64,000 nt of DNA from Paracoccus aminophilus JCM 7686 (GTDB lineage: Bacteria; Pseudomonadota; Alphaproteobacteria; Rhodobacterales; Rhodobacteraceae). Below, one piece after another: positions 25,349 to 34,220 of the stretch. How positions within the stretch are numbered: position 1 is the first letter of the stretch; each line of letters starts with the position of its first letter. The position numbers were made by a program, and so were the translations under genes. The stretch covers positions 1,214,001 through 1,278,000 of the forward strand of contig NC_022041.1 of the NCBI RefSeq assembly GCF_000444995.1. Direction: 5' to 3'. The notes beneath the pieces are model-generated. The model worked only from the letters and a program-made list of their open reading frames with translations, did no database searches and was not told the origin of the DNA.

Positions 25349-25668
25349 CATAAGAATATTCTTGAACACCTTTCTGGTAGTACGACAAGCCAAATTTATC
25401 GAAATATGCACCGAATCGGCATACTCGTGCTTATGAGTTCGGGCCAAGGCGACCGACAAAATGCTTTTGAGATTGAATCGTAGGTCACTTCAGTTCGAAG
25501 GCTATGCGTAACTCAGTATTGGGGGCGGCTATCGCGACGAACTGCTTACGCAGCGGGCATTGCGGTCTATGCCCCGACCGTTTGCTGGCCGCGCTCCGTC
25601 AAAGGTGAAGGCAGAGACACCTTATGCTCGGGTTGTGTCCCGGCTGCGGCACACTGTTTGGTTTCGCG

Positions 25669-25839
25669 CTCTGGGGGCTGATAGGGGTCGGAAAAACGCC
25701 CCTAAACGGCGAGCGACCGCCAGAAAACATCCTGGGCGGTCACCAAAAGGCTACTCGCTAACACACAATCAACACGCGTCACTCATCACGCAAAACCAAC
25801 GCTGCAATGCAGAGATGGTTTCCTGTCTAAAACGACAGG
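25669..25839 (+). repeat. Structured repeat, copy 2, with decayed holin end upstream
   Basis: Second copy of the segment at 22047-22220. The DNA just upstream (about 25550-25610) resembles the 3' part of the holin-like gene at 21799 but without an open frame, so the match extends beyond the repeat. The first hairpin keeps pairing (AGGGGTCG with CGCCCCT) and the last is a perfect 6-bp stem (CCTGTC-TAAAAC-GACAGG, 25822-25839). It is probably the end of another, decayed prophage or of a duplicated phage end. Confidence 0.72.
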
Positions 25840-26229
25840 TTTGTATCCGTCGAGCTTGGCTGTCTCGATAAGGGTTTCAAGCAGAACGCATTTTCTTGAA
25901 AGTATACAGATCTTCGGAGGGCCATGCTTCGTAAACCACCCGGGCCGTCGATCGGCGACGGCCAGTCGGTCGCCGCTAAATCCTCAGTTGATGTAAATGA
26001 CGGATCAAAACTCCATGCCATCACTGCGAATGAATGATAAATTTTCTACCCTGTTGGCTGGGCGCCGCCAGCGCCTACGGCGCCGATTTGAGGTTATAAT
26101 TTGACGAGCGTTTGGGCTTCATTGTAGTAACGAAGGAACGAAGATGAAGCTCAAATCCTCCCGTGCACACTCGCCGAGTAGGTCCCCTGCTAAGGGGCGG
26201 TTAAGGATATCCGACGTCAGACGTGTGGA
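25840..26229. other. 390-bp gap, nothing assigned
   Basis: Contains a 37-codon + frame (25924-26037) with a GGAGG only 3 nt from its ATG, too close for confidence, and an inverted-repeat patch (GGCGCCGCCAGCGCC...) near 26068. No recognisable gene. Composition is mixed. Confidence 0.4.
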
Positions 26230-26790
26230 CACCTCTCGGCTGAGGACAAGATCCGGATCGTCGTAGAAAGCCTGCGCACTGATGACAGCGTGGCCGAGTT
26301 GTGCCACAAGGCGGGCATTGCCCAGGGCCTCTATTACACATGGTCCAAGGAGTTCATGGATGTGGGTAAATGTCGTCTTGCCGGCGATACGGTCCGTGCC
26401 ACGATGACCGGCAAGGTCTAGGATCGACACCGCTAAACCCGCGCGCTTAAGAGGTGCGTTCCCGAAATCACCCTAGAAAACCGATTTCCCCCAAAAGTAT
26501 GGTCGCAGATGGGAGCGAAGACGGGTGAGGGACCCCGCATCCTATAAGTTCGCGATCATGCGGATCGCCGAACAGTCGGACCTGTCGACCAAGCGGAAGC
26601 TGGACCAACTCTGTATTACCCGTCGGATGTTCTATAGCTGGTATCATCATTACCGGCGTGGTGGATCGGAAGCGCTGGAGGATAGCCCTTCGGCACTGAG
26701 GCCGGTGTGGAACCGCATCGGTGGGAATGCCCAAGACAGATCAGCGAAATGGCGTTGAAGGCGACCGATCTCAGTCCGCTCTCTGATAAT
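26230..26790 (+). pseudogene. IS3-family transposase remnant (OrfA plus start of OrfB)
   Basis: The 26236-26421 part reads EDKIRIVVESLRTDDSVAEL followed by AGIAQGLYYTWSKEF and RLAGDTVRA, the N-terminal HTH of an IS3-type OrfA, then hits a stop. After a frame change LENRF...W appears, and at 26525-26758 comes RMFYSWYHHYRRGGSEALED, typical of the OrfB helper HTH region. The catalytic DDE part is missing. Stops and frame changes make it dead. Confidence 0.75.
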
Positions 26791-26832
26791 CTACGCCGCT
26801 AGCCGCGTTAAGTGTTCTGACGACGGACAGAT

Positions 26833-26869
26833 TAAAAATGGGCCGCAAGCGATTTCCCTCGCGGCCCGA
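26833..26869 (-). terminator. Intrinsic terminator of Hint gene
   Basis: Read on the minus strand, GGGCCGC pairs with GCGGCCC (positions 26840-26846 and 26861-26867) with further weak pairing inside, and is followed by ATTTTTAA. It lies 10 bp beyond the Hint-domain stop codon. Confidence 0.8.
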
Positions 26870-26878
26870 GAGAGCTCA

Positions 26879-28078
26879 TCAGCCGAAACGGATCACGTCA
26901 GTTACAACGGGACGCCTGTTTTGACGATGGCGCACCGCAAGCTTACGAGCCTGACGACCAGAGGCGAGTATCCGCGCAGGGGGCATCACATAGTCCGGTT
27001 GCTTTAACTCCGGGAAGAGGGCCAATATTTCATTGACCGCTTCTGGACTCAGCGCTTTCAACGCCTCTGGCCCGGCATAAAGCGATTCCGTTTCCGCGCC
27101 ATTCGAAAGGACGACTTCGTGCTGGTCAAACATGAAATGAAAGTATTCGACATCTTCCATATCTTCAGCGATATCGACTCCGTCCAGTTGAAGCAGCTGT
27201 TTGGCAGCCACCAGGACTTCGTTCGTGCCAAAAACCCTCTGTGCGATCGCTGAGCGCACCAAAATTCGATGTTGGGGTGAGACCAGCAGGTCAGAGCTTG
27301 GAATACCTGAGCCCAAAGCTCCTTGCTTAATGCGGATGGGAAGGAGTTTCGGATTGCGCTTGAGGGTATTGGCGCCCACTTTTGCACTGCCAATCCAAAC
27401 AATGGGCTTGAACCCATTGTCACGGGTCGCCACGAAGTCACCCACAGTTAGCTCCTCCACTGGGATCAAGCCAGACTGGGTCGCAATGAGCGTTCCGATG
27501 ACGAAGCAAGGAACGACTTGATCATCATCAAGATCTAGAGTTCCGGTCGGGCTATAACCGACGTTGACGACCAAGGTATCAAGTGCACCCTGAATGCCGC
27601 TGAGCAATGGACCAAGAAGCGGGTTGCTAGCCAAAGCATCTAACTTGATATCCAAAAGGTTAACGTTGAGACCTGCGATCGTGCCTTGAATTTTAACCCC
27701 GATGTGTGAGCTATCCAAAGGCTGATCGGTGACCATGTAAACCTTGTTATCTGGTCCGACAACATAGTGACCATTTATCGGATTTAGCTGGACTGTAACA
27801 CCCAGAAGTGGCGGCAAACCAACATTGACGCTCGCTGTCGACAAGGACCCGGAGCCAGCGTATTTCGCTCCGGACATGAGTGGATCGTTATTTTGGTCAA
27901 CAAAGCCGATGTTGTCTCCGCCATGGAGTGTAGTTGCTTGATTGGCATCTACATCATATTTGTCAAACTCCGTTGAGCCGTGAAGCTTGTTCAGAAGCAA
28001 GTTGCTTCCCAAGCTGACGACCGGAGTCGCGACTGTGAGGTCGATGGTTGCCCCGGGGATCTCGGTATAATATGGCAT
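26879..28078 (-). CDS. Hint-domain protein 1
   Basis: A 399-residue protein. Residues 1-185 are a beta-rich N-terminal domain with repeated Asp/Asn/Gly turns and no classical signal peptide. Residues about 188-330 form a bacterial Hint domain: VVPCFVIGTLIAT (Cys191, the nucleophile position), VGDFVATRDNGFKPIVWIGS and LLVSPQHRILV (His270). These domains are related to hedgehog/intein self-processing modules and are abundant in Rhodobacterales extracellular proteins. The ATG at 28078 follows GGAGA. A second homologous protein lies at 34221. Self-processing itself is not shown by the sequence. Confidence 0.88.
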   Translation of the reverse strand: MPYYTEIPGATIDLTVATPVVSLGSNLLLNKLHGSTEFDKYDVDANQATTLHGGDNIGFVDQNNDPLMSGAKYAGSGSLSTASVNVGLPPLLGVTVQLNPINGHYVVGPDNKVYMVTDQPLDSSHIGVKIQGTIAGLNVNLLDIKLDALASNPLLGPLLSGIQGALDTLVVNVGYSPTGTLDLDDDQVVPCFVIGTLIATQSGLIPVEELTVGDFVATRDNGFKPIVWIGSAKVGANTLKRNPKLLPIRIKQGALGSGIPSSDLLVSPQHRILVRSAIAQRVFGTNEVLVAAKQLLQLDGVDIAEDMEDVEYFHFMFDQHEVVLSNGAETESLYAGPEALKALSPEAVNEILALFPELKQPDYVMPPARILASGRQARKLAVRHRQNRRPVVTDVIRFG

Positions 28079-28598
28079 AGTATTCTCCAAAATCAGGCAG
28101 GTTCGCGCTCTGCCGATAGAGCGTTGCGAAGCGAGTTCGCTAAAATGAAAGTTAGGTGGAAGATGTAAACAGGTTGAAATGTACCTACACAACGCAACCT
28201 TGAGCCGAATCGCGCAGTCGGGTCAATTAATATTTGATCTTCGTGTAGAATATTTTTTCGGAAAGCAGCGTTTTCGGTGGTGGTCGGTGTCTCGCGGCGG
28301 TGCATCGTCCAGCTTGTTGGCGAAAATGTAATAATTTGAAATTGTTGGAGTTGTTTCGCTACCTGCCGTAGCCGTGGAATTGCTCCATTCGGAAGTCAAG
28401 GAGGGAAAGAGCCGCACCGGCGTCCGAAGGTGTGGCTCTTGTTAGCTGGATGAAGTGTAAGTAAAACTCGCTAGGGGTGTCGAAAGCTCTGGCTAACTCA
28501 CATTGGCCTTATTCATCAGTAGCACGCCAGCTCTTGATGGTGACGTTGCTAAGTTCAGTTATACCGGCTGCTGGTGTTTGATCTTTATAGATCTAAAT
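28079..28598. other. 520-bp intergenic region with hairpin at 28407-28440
   Basis: Relatively AT-rich. Holds the upstream region of the Hint gene and a near-perfect 12-bp stem (28407-28418 with 28429-28440) around GGCGTCCGAA, without a T-run. A shorter GATC-TATAAA-GATC hairpin lies near 28583, just past the XRE stop. No gene is supportable. Confidence 0.5.
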
Positions 28599-29009
28599 CT
28601 ATTCCCCTAGCTCGCCAATTGTGGATCGATTGACGAGAGCGCTCTCGGCTGTATCACCATCCTGACTGAGGACGCGTAATGCAGTTAAGATAATAGGTCT
28701 CAGGTGCTTTGGGATGGAGTGATATAGCTCCATCAGTTCGTGTGCTTTTGGGAGGGTGGGATCGGTAGGAACTTTCTCAACTATTTTCGGATATAGTTCA
28801 TCAATGGGAATATCCAATATTCGCGAAATCATATAAAGCATTGAAGCTGGTAACCGATTTGCCCCAGACTCGTATTTCTGAATTTGCTGAAATGAGATTC
28901 CGAGGTGCCGAGCGACATCTCGCTGTGTTAGTTTTTTTTCTCGCCGCCGCGTCCGGAGTTCGCCTCCGAGTGCAGCATCGATGGGGCTGTATTCAGTTCT
29001 TTGTGTCAT
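28599..29009 (-). CDS. XRE-family HTH regulator, paralogue
   Basis: A 136-residue Cro/C1-type regulator. The HTH (about residues 16-72) reads LRTRRREKKLTQRDVARHLG and SFQQIQKYESGANRLPAS; the tail has MELYHSIPKHLRPII, matching LVRLYQSIPENFRPLI in the regulator at 24983. It lies 22 bp downstream of an unknown gene and probably shares its transcript. It lies between the unknown gene and the Hint gene at 26879 on the same strand, so it could regulate the latter; that is inference. Confidence 0.85.
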   Translation of the reverse strand: MTQRTEYSPIDAALGGELRTRRREKKLTQRDVARHLGISFQQIQKYESGANRLPASMLYMISRILDIPIDELYPKIVEKVPTDPTLPKAHELMELYHSIPKHLRPIILTALRVLSQDGDTAESALVNRSTIGELGE

Positions 29010-29031
29010 GATAGGGCTGCTTCAGGACAGA

Positions 29032-29403
29032 TCAACCGATGACGAGCGCTCTCATGGCAGTATATGGCTTAGTAATGCGATAAGCTGCATCGGCAATTGT
29101 CAAAAGCTCTCCCGTGGAGAGGGCAAGTCCCAATTCATGAATGGCATCATCGGCCTGTTCAAGCAGCGATAGAAAGCCCTCTTTTTCGCAGGCGCTGATT
29201 TCAATAAATGATGTCATGGCGATCCCCATTGTTCGCTCAATCTTGGGAAAGGACAGACTGGTTAATTGTAATTGGTAATAACGACAGCACGCGTCGGCAA
29301 ACGTCCGCAGTGTAATGGGTGGTAATAACGCAATACTTTCCTCTAGGAAAGAGGTGGTCAAGAATTTTTTTCCTATGATCATCTCGCGAAATCTTGTTGG
29401 CAT
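29032..29403 (-). CDS. Hypothetical protein, partner of XRE regulator
   Basis: A 123-residue soluble, mostly helical protein with paired cysteines (DACCRYYQ) and a regular pattern near the C-terminus (LLTIADAAYRITKPY). GAGG lies 6 nt before the ATG. It is followed after 22 bp by the XRE gene on the same strand. Composition is AT-richer than the core genome. No family is recognised. Confidence 0.62.
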   Translation of the reverse strand: MPTRFREMIIGKKFLTTSFLEESIALLPPITLRTFADACCRYYQLQLTSLSFPKIERTMGIAMTSFIEISACEKEGFLSLLEQADDAIHELGLALSTGELLTIADAAYRITKPYTAMRALVIG

Positions 29404-29826
29404 AGTTGCCTCGTAAGCGTTCGTCTTGGTCGCGAAAAGTCAACGAGGAAAATCGACGTCAGCCAGCGCTTCGCCCAGCTCTTGGTCAGGGGGGCGCGCT
29501 CGGTCTCAGGTGAGGATGTGGGCGGTGACTGCTTTGATACGAAGGCAGTCTCTCTATTTCCATTATGAGATTGACGGCGCGACAACTCATCGTCCATTCC
29601 AAATCGAAAAACATCCACGGGACACTAAGCAGCATCACGTCGCTAATCACTGGCCCTTCCGGAGATTGGCGTGGGAAACTTGCTGTAGAGTGTCCTATAT
29701 TTCTATCGCTTCAGCGTTTGAGAGCTTCCAGATGAGGACGCACAGGCTGGCAACCTTAAGCGCCCTCCGGCAGCGCTCAGGCGCCGCCTCGCCTAAGCTC
29801 ACGCGCTAGCCTCAGGCCGCAAACTC
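29404..29826. other. 423-bp gap, nothing assigned
   Basis: Frames are present on both strands but none shows a ribosome-binding site or a recognisable protein. GC content rises toward the YjdM gene. Contains the divergent side of the 29032 gene promoter. Confidence 0.4.
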
Positions 29827-30165
29827 CTATTCGGCCACCTTCTTCACGAACTGGGACTTCAGGCCCATCTGGCCGATCCCCGGCACCTTGCAGTCGATGT
29901 CGTGGTCGCCGTCTACCAGCCGAATGCCGCGCACTTTGGTGCCAACTTTCACGACCTGCGACGAGCCCTTGATCTTCAGATCCTTGATCACCGTCACCGT
30001 GTCTCCATCGGCGAGGATGTTGCCGACCGCATCACGAACTTCGGACTGGGCGTCAGCTATCTCGGACGACCATTCATGGCCGCATTCAGGACAGTTGAAA
30101 AGCGTATCCACCTGATAGGTGAAGCTGGAGGAGCATTCGGGGCACGGCGGCAATGTTTCTGTCAT
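29827..30165 (-). CDS. YjdM/PhnA-type zinc-ribbon protein
   Basis: A 112-residue protein with a rubredoxin-like zinc ribbon ([14 protein letters not shown] and [10 protein letters not shown], residues 7-31) followed by a compact beta domain ([29 protein letters not shown]). This is the YjdM family, historically called PhnA 'alkylphosphonate utilization protein', although a role in phosphonate breakdown is doubtful. Stand-alone gene with GC content nearer the core genome. Confidence 0.9.
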   Translation of the reverse strand: MTETLPPCPECSSSFTYQVDTLFNCPECGHEWSSEIADAQSEVRDAVGNILADGDTVTVIKDLKIKGSSQVVKVGTKVRGIRLVDGDHDIDCKVPGIGQMGLKSQFVKKVAE

Positions 30166-30500
30166 GCCGAGATCTTAGCGGGCAGCATAAGGATAGGCCA
30201 GTCATCGCTTGGCGGCGTGTGCATCGATCCTGACGGGACCGTGACGCGGATATCGGCGGCAGGCTAGAAGACGATCGAGATACGGCGGGAGAGTCGGCGA
30301 GGCACCGCGCGGACACTGGGCATAACGCGGCTCTAGGGTAGTAACAGTGCGCGATCATCGTTCGCCGCATCAATGCTGTCTATGTGCGTGGCATAATGGG
30401 CATTTCCTAGAAATCACCATACGCTCAAGACTGTACCACATTCCAGCAGCGCGAGTTGCTGCGCCGGCCTTTCAAGACGCCAGCGCAGTAGGGGATCGCG
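30166..30500. other. 335-bp gap, nothing assigned
   Basis: No frame with family features. No obvious hairpin terminator beyond weak pairing. It separates the YjdM and ecotin genes, both minus strand. Confidence 0.4.
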
Positions 30501-30986
30501 CTATTCGCTCGTGGCTTCGCTCAATTCGCTATCCGCGCGCCAGATCCGGTATTTCACAACAAGATCTTCGGGCGCATAGATTACCAGAGGCAATTTGCTG
30601 TTATATCGCCGCAGGGATTCGGCGCCGATATTAGCGGTGACGAAACGCTCGGTCTTGGCATTGTCCGGGCAGGCCATCAGCGTCGTGGCCGGAGGTGATA
30701 CTTTCCCGATTGTGAGGTAATCATAGCCCCAGCCGTCAACGGTTTTCGTTTCCGCTTTGGCCGCGATCATCACGCGGTTGCAATCGACTTCAAGCATCTT
30801 GCCGGGAAGGATCTCGACGCGGAGATCCTCTTCGTTCTGCTTTGCGGGGAGCGTGATGACATGGCGGACCATCCCCGCTTCGGCGGCGGGAAATGCCTTC
30901 AGATCGGTGGCCGCGCTTTGGGCGAATGCTGGTGCGGACAGGGCCAGAAGGCTGGCGGCGGCGATCCCTATGGGTGCGATGGACAT
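30501..30986 (-). CDS. eco: Ecotin-like periplasmic serine protease inhibitor
   Basis: A 161-residue protein with a Sec signal peptide (IGIAAASLLALSAPAFA) and an ecotin fold: KAFPAAEAGMVRHVITLP near the mature N-terminus, LEVDCNRVMI, WGYDYLTIG, and the reactive loop TTLMACPDN, where Met is at the P1 position as in E. coli ecotin. The two Cys would form the conserved disulfide. The ATG at 30986 follows GGAGAAAAG. Ecotins block trypsin-fold proteases in the periplasm, often those of predators, hosts or phagocytes. Confidence 0.9.
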   Translation of the reverse strand: MSIAPIGIAAASLLALSAPAFAQSAATDLKAFPAAEAGMVRHVITLPAKQNEEDLRVEILPGKMLEVDCNRVMIAAKAETKTVDGWGYDYLTIGKVSPPATTLMACPDNAKTERFVTANIGAESLRRYNSKLPLVIYAPEDLVVKYRIWRADSELSEATSE

Positions 30987-31739
30987 GCGCTTTTCTCCTA
31001 CAGGTTCCATTGGGACGACCATGTCAGGCCCGGGTTATAATGACAATGCAGCGTGCTGTCCTAGGCGGACTTACCCAAGGAGACGCAGGTAACAGATTCC
31101 CGTCCCAAAATTTCGGTGGTTCCACATGGCGTGCCGCTGCCTCAAGTCAAGCGGCGCGCCCAGTGCCGTGCCTGATGGCAACATAGCGTCTGCCAAGTGA
31201 CGGTGATCGGCGACGCTCTTGCTCCCAGCGACGAACCGACGGTTGCCCCACCGCTCTGGGCCCGTTTGCCCGCGGTCATGGGCGGTCCCATAGTGCTATT
31301 TTGCGAGAAGCAAGGTTTGTCCATGTCGAGTATCCGGCACATCGCCTTGAAGGCTCTCTGGGCCGTGCACTGCCGGAAGAATGCGCCGTTCTGCTCAGCC
31401 CGGCAATGGCTGACAGGTCTTCTGCGCTTGCTAATGGATCGGTCGGCAAGCTCGCTCATGGCTTCTCTCCCCTAGGGTGTCCGTCGAGCCGCTGTGCGCG
31501 CGCGGCAGCAGCTCTGGGACGGCCTGATCGGTTGGCGGCGCTGTCTCGGTGTAGAGTGGGGAGCGAGGAGCGCTTGAAAAGGCGAGGTTAGGATAGTCTT
31601 CGAGAGCTTCTATAAAAACAGCATCTTTTGAGAAAACTGCCAAAACGGTGATACAAAACGCGCCATAAGCTATTGATATGTCGTGCGGCTGTTTTAGGTG
31701 GTGATACAAGATAGCACATTGAATTTAAAAGGTTGCACT
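30987..31739. other. 753-bp gap; one weak minus-strand frame
   Basis: A 105-residue minus-strand frame (31142-31459, starting MSELADRSISKRRR) has a GGGGAGA site but no recognisable features, so it is not called. The right end (31600-31740) becomes AT-rich and leads into the tRNA-like att core. Possible decayed island sequence. Confidence 0.4.
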
Positions 31740-31758
31740 AGTCCTCTTGGGTGCGCCA
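31740..31758 (+). other. Candidate att core resembling a tRNA 3' end
   Basis: AGTCCTCTTGGGTGCGCCA reads like the last 19 nt of a tRNA (T-stem 3' strand CCTCT, acceptor TGGGTGC, discriminator G, CCA). The acceptor matches tRNA-Arg genes that begin GCACCCA in many alphaproteobacteria. No tRNA body precedes it. It lies 58 bp beyond the 3' end of an integrase gene, the usual place for an att site. The tRNA identity is inference from memory of the family. Confidence 0.55.
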
Positions 31759-31816
31759 TAAAATCAATGCTTTAGCCATTATCTTCCTTCCTCGCGGTTC
31801 ATTTATGGTGCGGATA

Positions 31817-32935
31817 TCAACCGCGCCGGTTCATTGCGTCCACCGCAGATGCCTGATGCTGCGGGCTATGGTGGCCATAGGTTCGTTCGATCGTTTGGAC
31901 TGATGTTGAGAAATATCCAGCAGCATCCCAAGTCGTTGCCCCACGCTGGAGAGCCCAGGTTATAGCCGTGTGCTTCAGGGTGTGGGGCGTCACGTCAGAC
32001 AGGTCGATCCTGATGCCTTTTGCCTCAGCCATGCTCTTGGCTAGGCGGCGGGCGCGATCCCATGATTTTTTAACGTCACGCACCATTTCACGAGAGATTG
32101 TGCCGTTCCGTTCGATCTGCCGTTCGACGACATATTTTCGGCCATTCTTGGCTTGGCGCCGAAGTTGCGCGAGATAGCGTGGCGGGATGCGCGCCGGGCG
32201 CTGGCGCTTATTCGTTTCAACCTTCGAGATGGGCTTGCGGTAGAGAATACCGCTGCGAGTATCGACTTAGCCGCCGAGAACTGACCGCTGATCGATATGC
32301 ATTGCCAAAATCGTCTCCTTGCGGCTGCCCGTGTAAAGGCCATGCAGGATGAAATCGGCGAGATGGCGGCCGTCACGGTTCAATGCTCTGGCAGCTCTGA
32401 TCAGCCATGCCGCTTCCTGCCGCGTTAGCCAGCGTTCCTTGCTGGCAGGACGATCTGGCATTGCGACCCGCGGGGCATGGATCAAATAGCCCTCGGCGTG
32501 GCAGTGGTTTATTGCGGCTTGGAGAACGTTGAGTTCTCGGCGGATTGTTCCGTCGCTTGCCGGTTGTCCATCTTTCTTGATCCGGCTCTTGGCGTATCGA
32601 CGACAGGTTTCGCCCTTGACGTCGCCGATCGTCATGCCCCGCCAGAAGCGATCAAGCGCGTCGATCGCATACCCGATCCGTTGCGGGTCGGACACGGACA
32701 CAGCCCGCTCCTCAGCATAGATTGTCAGGCACATGCCCACGTCTAGCTCGTCCGGTCGAGCGGGACCACTTGGGCGATGTTTCCGGTCGATGTATTGCGC
32801 GAGCTGCGTTTCAGCATCGCGGCGGCTGTCTGTACCGGTCGAGATTCTGGTGCTGCCGTCCCTGATTTCCCAGACGGACGGACCGTCTTCACGATCTCTC
32901 CAGTAGAGGCGGGGGCCTTTCGCTCTGCGCGGCAT
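31817..32935 (-). pseudogene. Tyrosine integrase broken by one stop codon
   Basis: Reads as a full-length phage-type tyrosine recombinase: N-terminal arm-binding region (MPRRAKGPRLYWRDREDG), core-binding SAM-like part, catalytic Arg in GLYTGSRKETIL, then an in-frame TAA at 32267-32269. The frame continues without further defects into VDTRSGILYRKP, TPHTLKHTAITW (the H-x-x-R box has Lys) and ERTYGHHSPQH with the nucleophile Tyr. Translation would stop before half of the catalytic residues. An excisionase-like gene overlaps its 5' end. Confidence 0.88.
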
Positions 32936-33090
32936 AGGTTGATGATCTCCGGTAGGTCGTCGGGGTGCAGGCGAACGGAACGCCCAATTCTGATTTCTAG
33001 GCCATGATGTTCCACGACCCTTTTCAAGCTTGTCTCTGGAACGCCGAGACGGGTCGCGGCCTCGCGTATCGTCCAAGGGAGCGGCGTCAT
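32743..33090 (-). CDS. Excisionase-like HTH protein next to integrase
   Basis: A 115-residue protein with a MerR/excisionase-type winged helix at the N-terminus (PWTIREAATRLGVPETSLKR, then HHGLEIRIGRSVRLHPDDLP). It has a strong GGAGG before the ATG at 33090. Its 3' part overlaps the integrase 5' end by 193 bp in another frame, an arrangement seen in related alphaproteobacterial islands. Proteins of this kind direct excision or regulate int. Confidence 0.72.
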   Translation of the reverse strand: MTPLPWTIREAATRLGVPETSLKRVVEHHGLEIRIGRSVRLHPDDLPEIINLCRAERKAPASTGEIVKTVRPSGKSGTAAPESRPVQTAAAMLKRSSRNTSTGNIAQVVPLDRTS

Positions 33091-33299
33091 GTCATCCTCC
33101 TTAAAAGCCCCTCGACGGCTGGACACGACATCGCACTGGTAAAGCGCCTTCGAGGAGGAGTTAGCCGCGCCTGCATGGTGGATGCAGGGTGGTGCGGCGG
33201 GATAAATCAGCGCGGGGCGAAGACGCCGTCCGCGAATTGTTGTTTCAGCGTCTCCCGCAGAGCGCGCAGCAGATCCTCGAAGTCCCAGAGGCCCGCGGT

Positions 33300-33865
33300 C
33301 ATGCTGCGAGCGCGGCGTGACAGACCTCGCCGCTCCCGGCCTAAGCCTTCTGAAGCAGCTCTGTAGGGCGGCGGTCTTGCATTGTCTCCGCGCGCTCATC
33401 GGTGCTTTCAGCCACACCTAGAGCGCGCTCGACTGGATGCGCGGGCGGCGGCACATCGCACGGATGGAAAACTGACCCCGATACTCGGCCACAAATGTCG
33501 TCGTCATTGGACTCGAACCAATGGCTCCACTCACTTTGCATCCCCGGAGAATACGCGGTGGTCTTTTGGCAGATTTCACGCTCCTCGGAGACCCGCGCCA
33601 GTTCCCGCTTCAGTCGCCGGATCTCCGTATCCTTCTCAGTGTCACTAGATGCCGCCTTCGCGACTGGCGTTTCCATGTATAGAGTGCGAGAGTGCTCGCC
33701 CCGAGACGATCCGAAACCTCGCTGACCGGATAGCCTCGCTCGGTAATCTTGTGCGACCGCATCGCGCTTACGCTCGTCAATGAAGTTGCCTATGCCTATC
33801 ATGGCCTCCTTACCTCAAGATTAGCGAAGAAGGTGTCCACGAAACATGGGGCTATTCAGTTTGAC
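33300..33865 (-). pseudogene. IS3-family element remnant
   Basis: Minus-strand pieces in shifting frames: FIDERKRDAV, then ITERGYPVSEVS with LGASTLALYTWK in another frame, then DTEKDTEIRRLKRELARVSE (OrfA), then WLKAPMSAR and DRRPTELLQKA (start of OrfB). The left end near 33835-33865 holds the GTTTCGTGGACACC-type sequence common at IS3-group ends. The DDE domain is missing and several frameshifts are present, so it is inactive. Confidence 0.72.
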
Positions 33866-34220
33866 CCAATGCGCGACCAACTACTTGTTAGCACCAATTA
33901 TTTCGGAAATTTCGCGAATGCCGCAGTCTGAAGATATCATGTCGAGCACCTCGGCACGAAGCTCCTGCAGCCAGCTACAGCGGGGACTCTTATGCCAAAA
34001 AGCTCCGGCGTTGTCCTGAACCCCAATACTCAGCGTTATCACCTCTTTTTGTTAGGTGACTTCATTGTAGATAAGTTATTGATTCATTGAGGCATGGAGT
34101 CTTCGCGCCGCTTACAGTACCTTAATAAGCTCAGAATCGCCTGACTTTTCGCCATCCATTAGATGCGGACGGCGAACGTCTCTCGGACTTCAATAATCTC
34201 GCTTTGGATTACCGATGATC
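33866..34220. other. 355-bp gap between IS3 remnant and Hint gene
   Basis: AT-rich relative to the core genome, with no frame of note. It holds the 3' flank of the second Hint gene. I see no clear terminator with a T-run. Confidence 0.4.

Noticed and set aside
25924..26037. 37-codon + frame
   Set aside because: GGAGG is only 3 nt from the ATG and the peptide shows no features.
31142..31459. 105-codon minus frame with a GGGGAGA site
   Set aside because: Possible gene, but composition and sequence give no family signal and opposite-strand frames are equally long.
31740..31758. Complete tRNA gene
   Set aside because: Only the 3' end pattern is present; no D-arm, anticodon arm or 5' acceptor precedes it.
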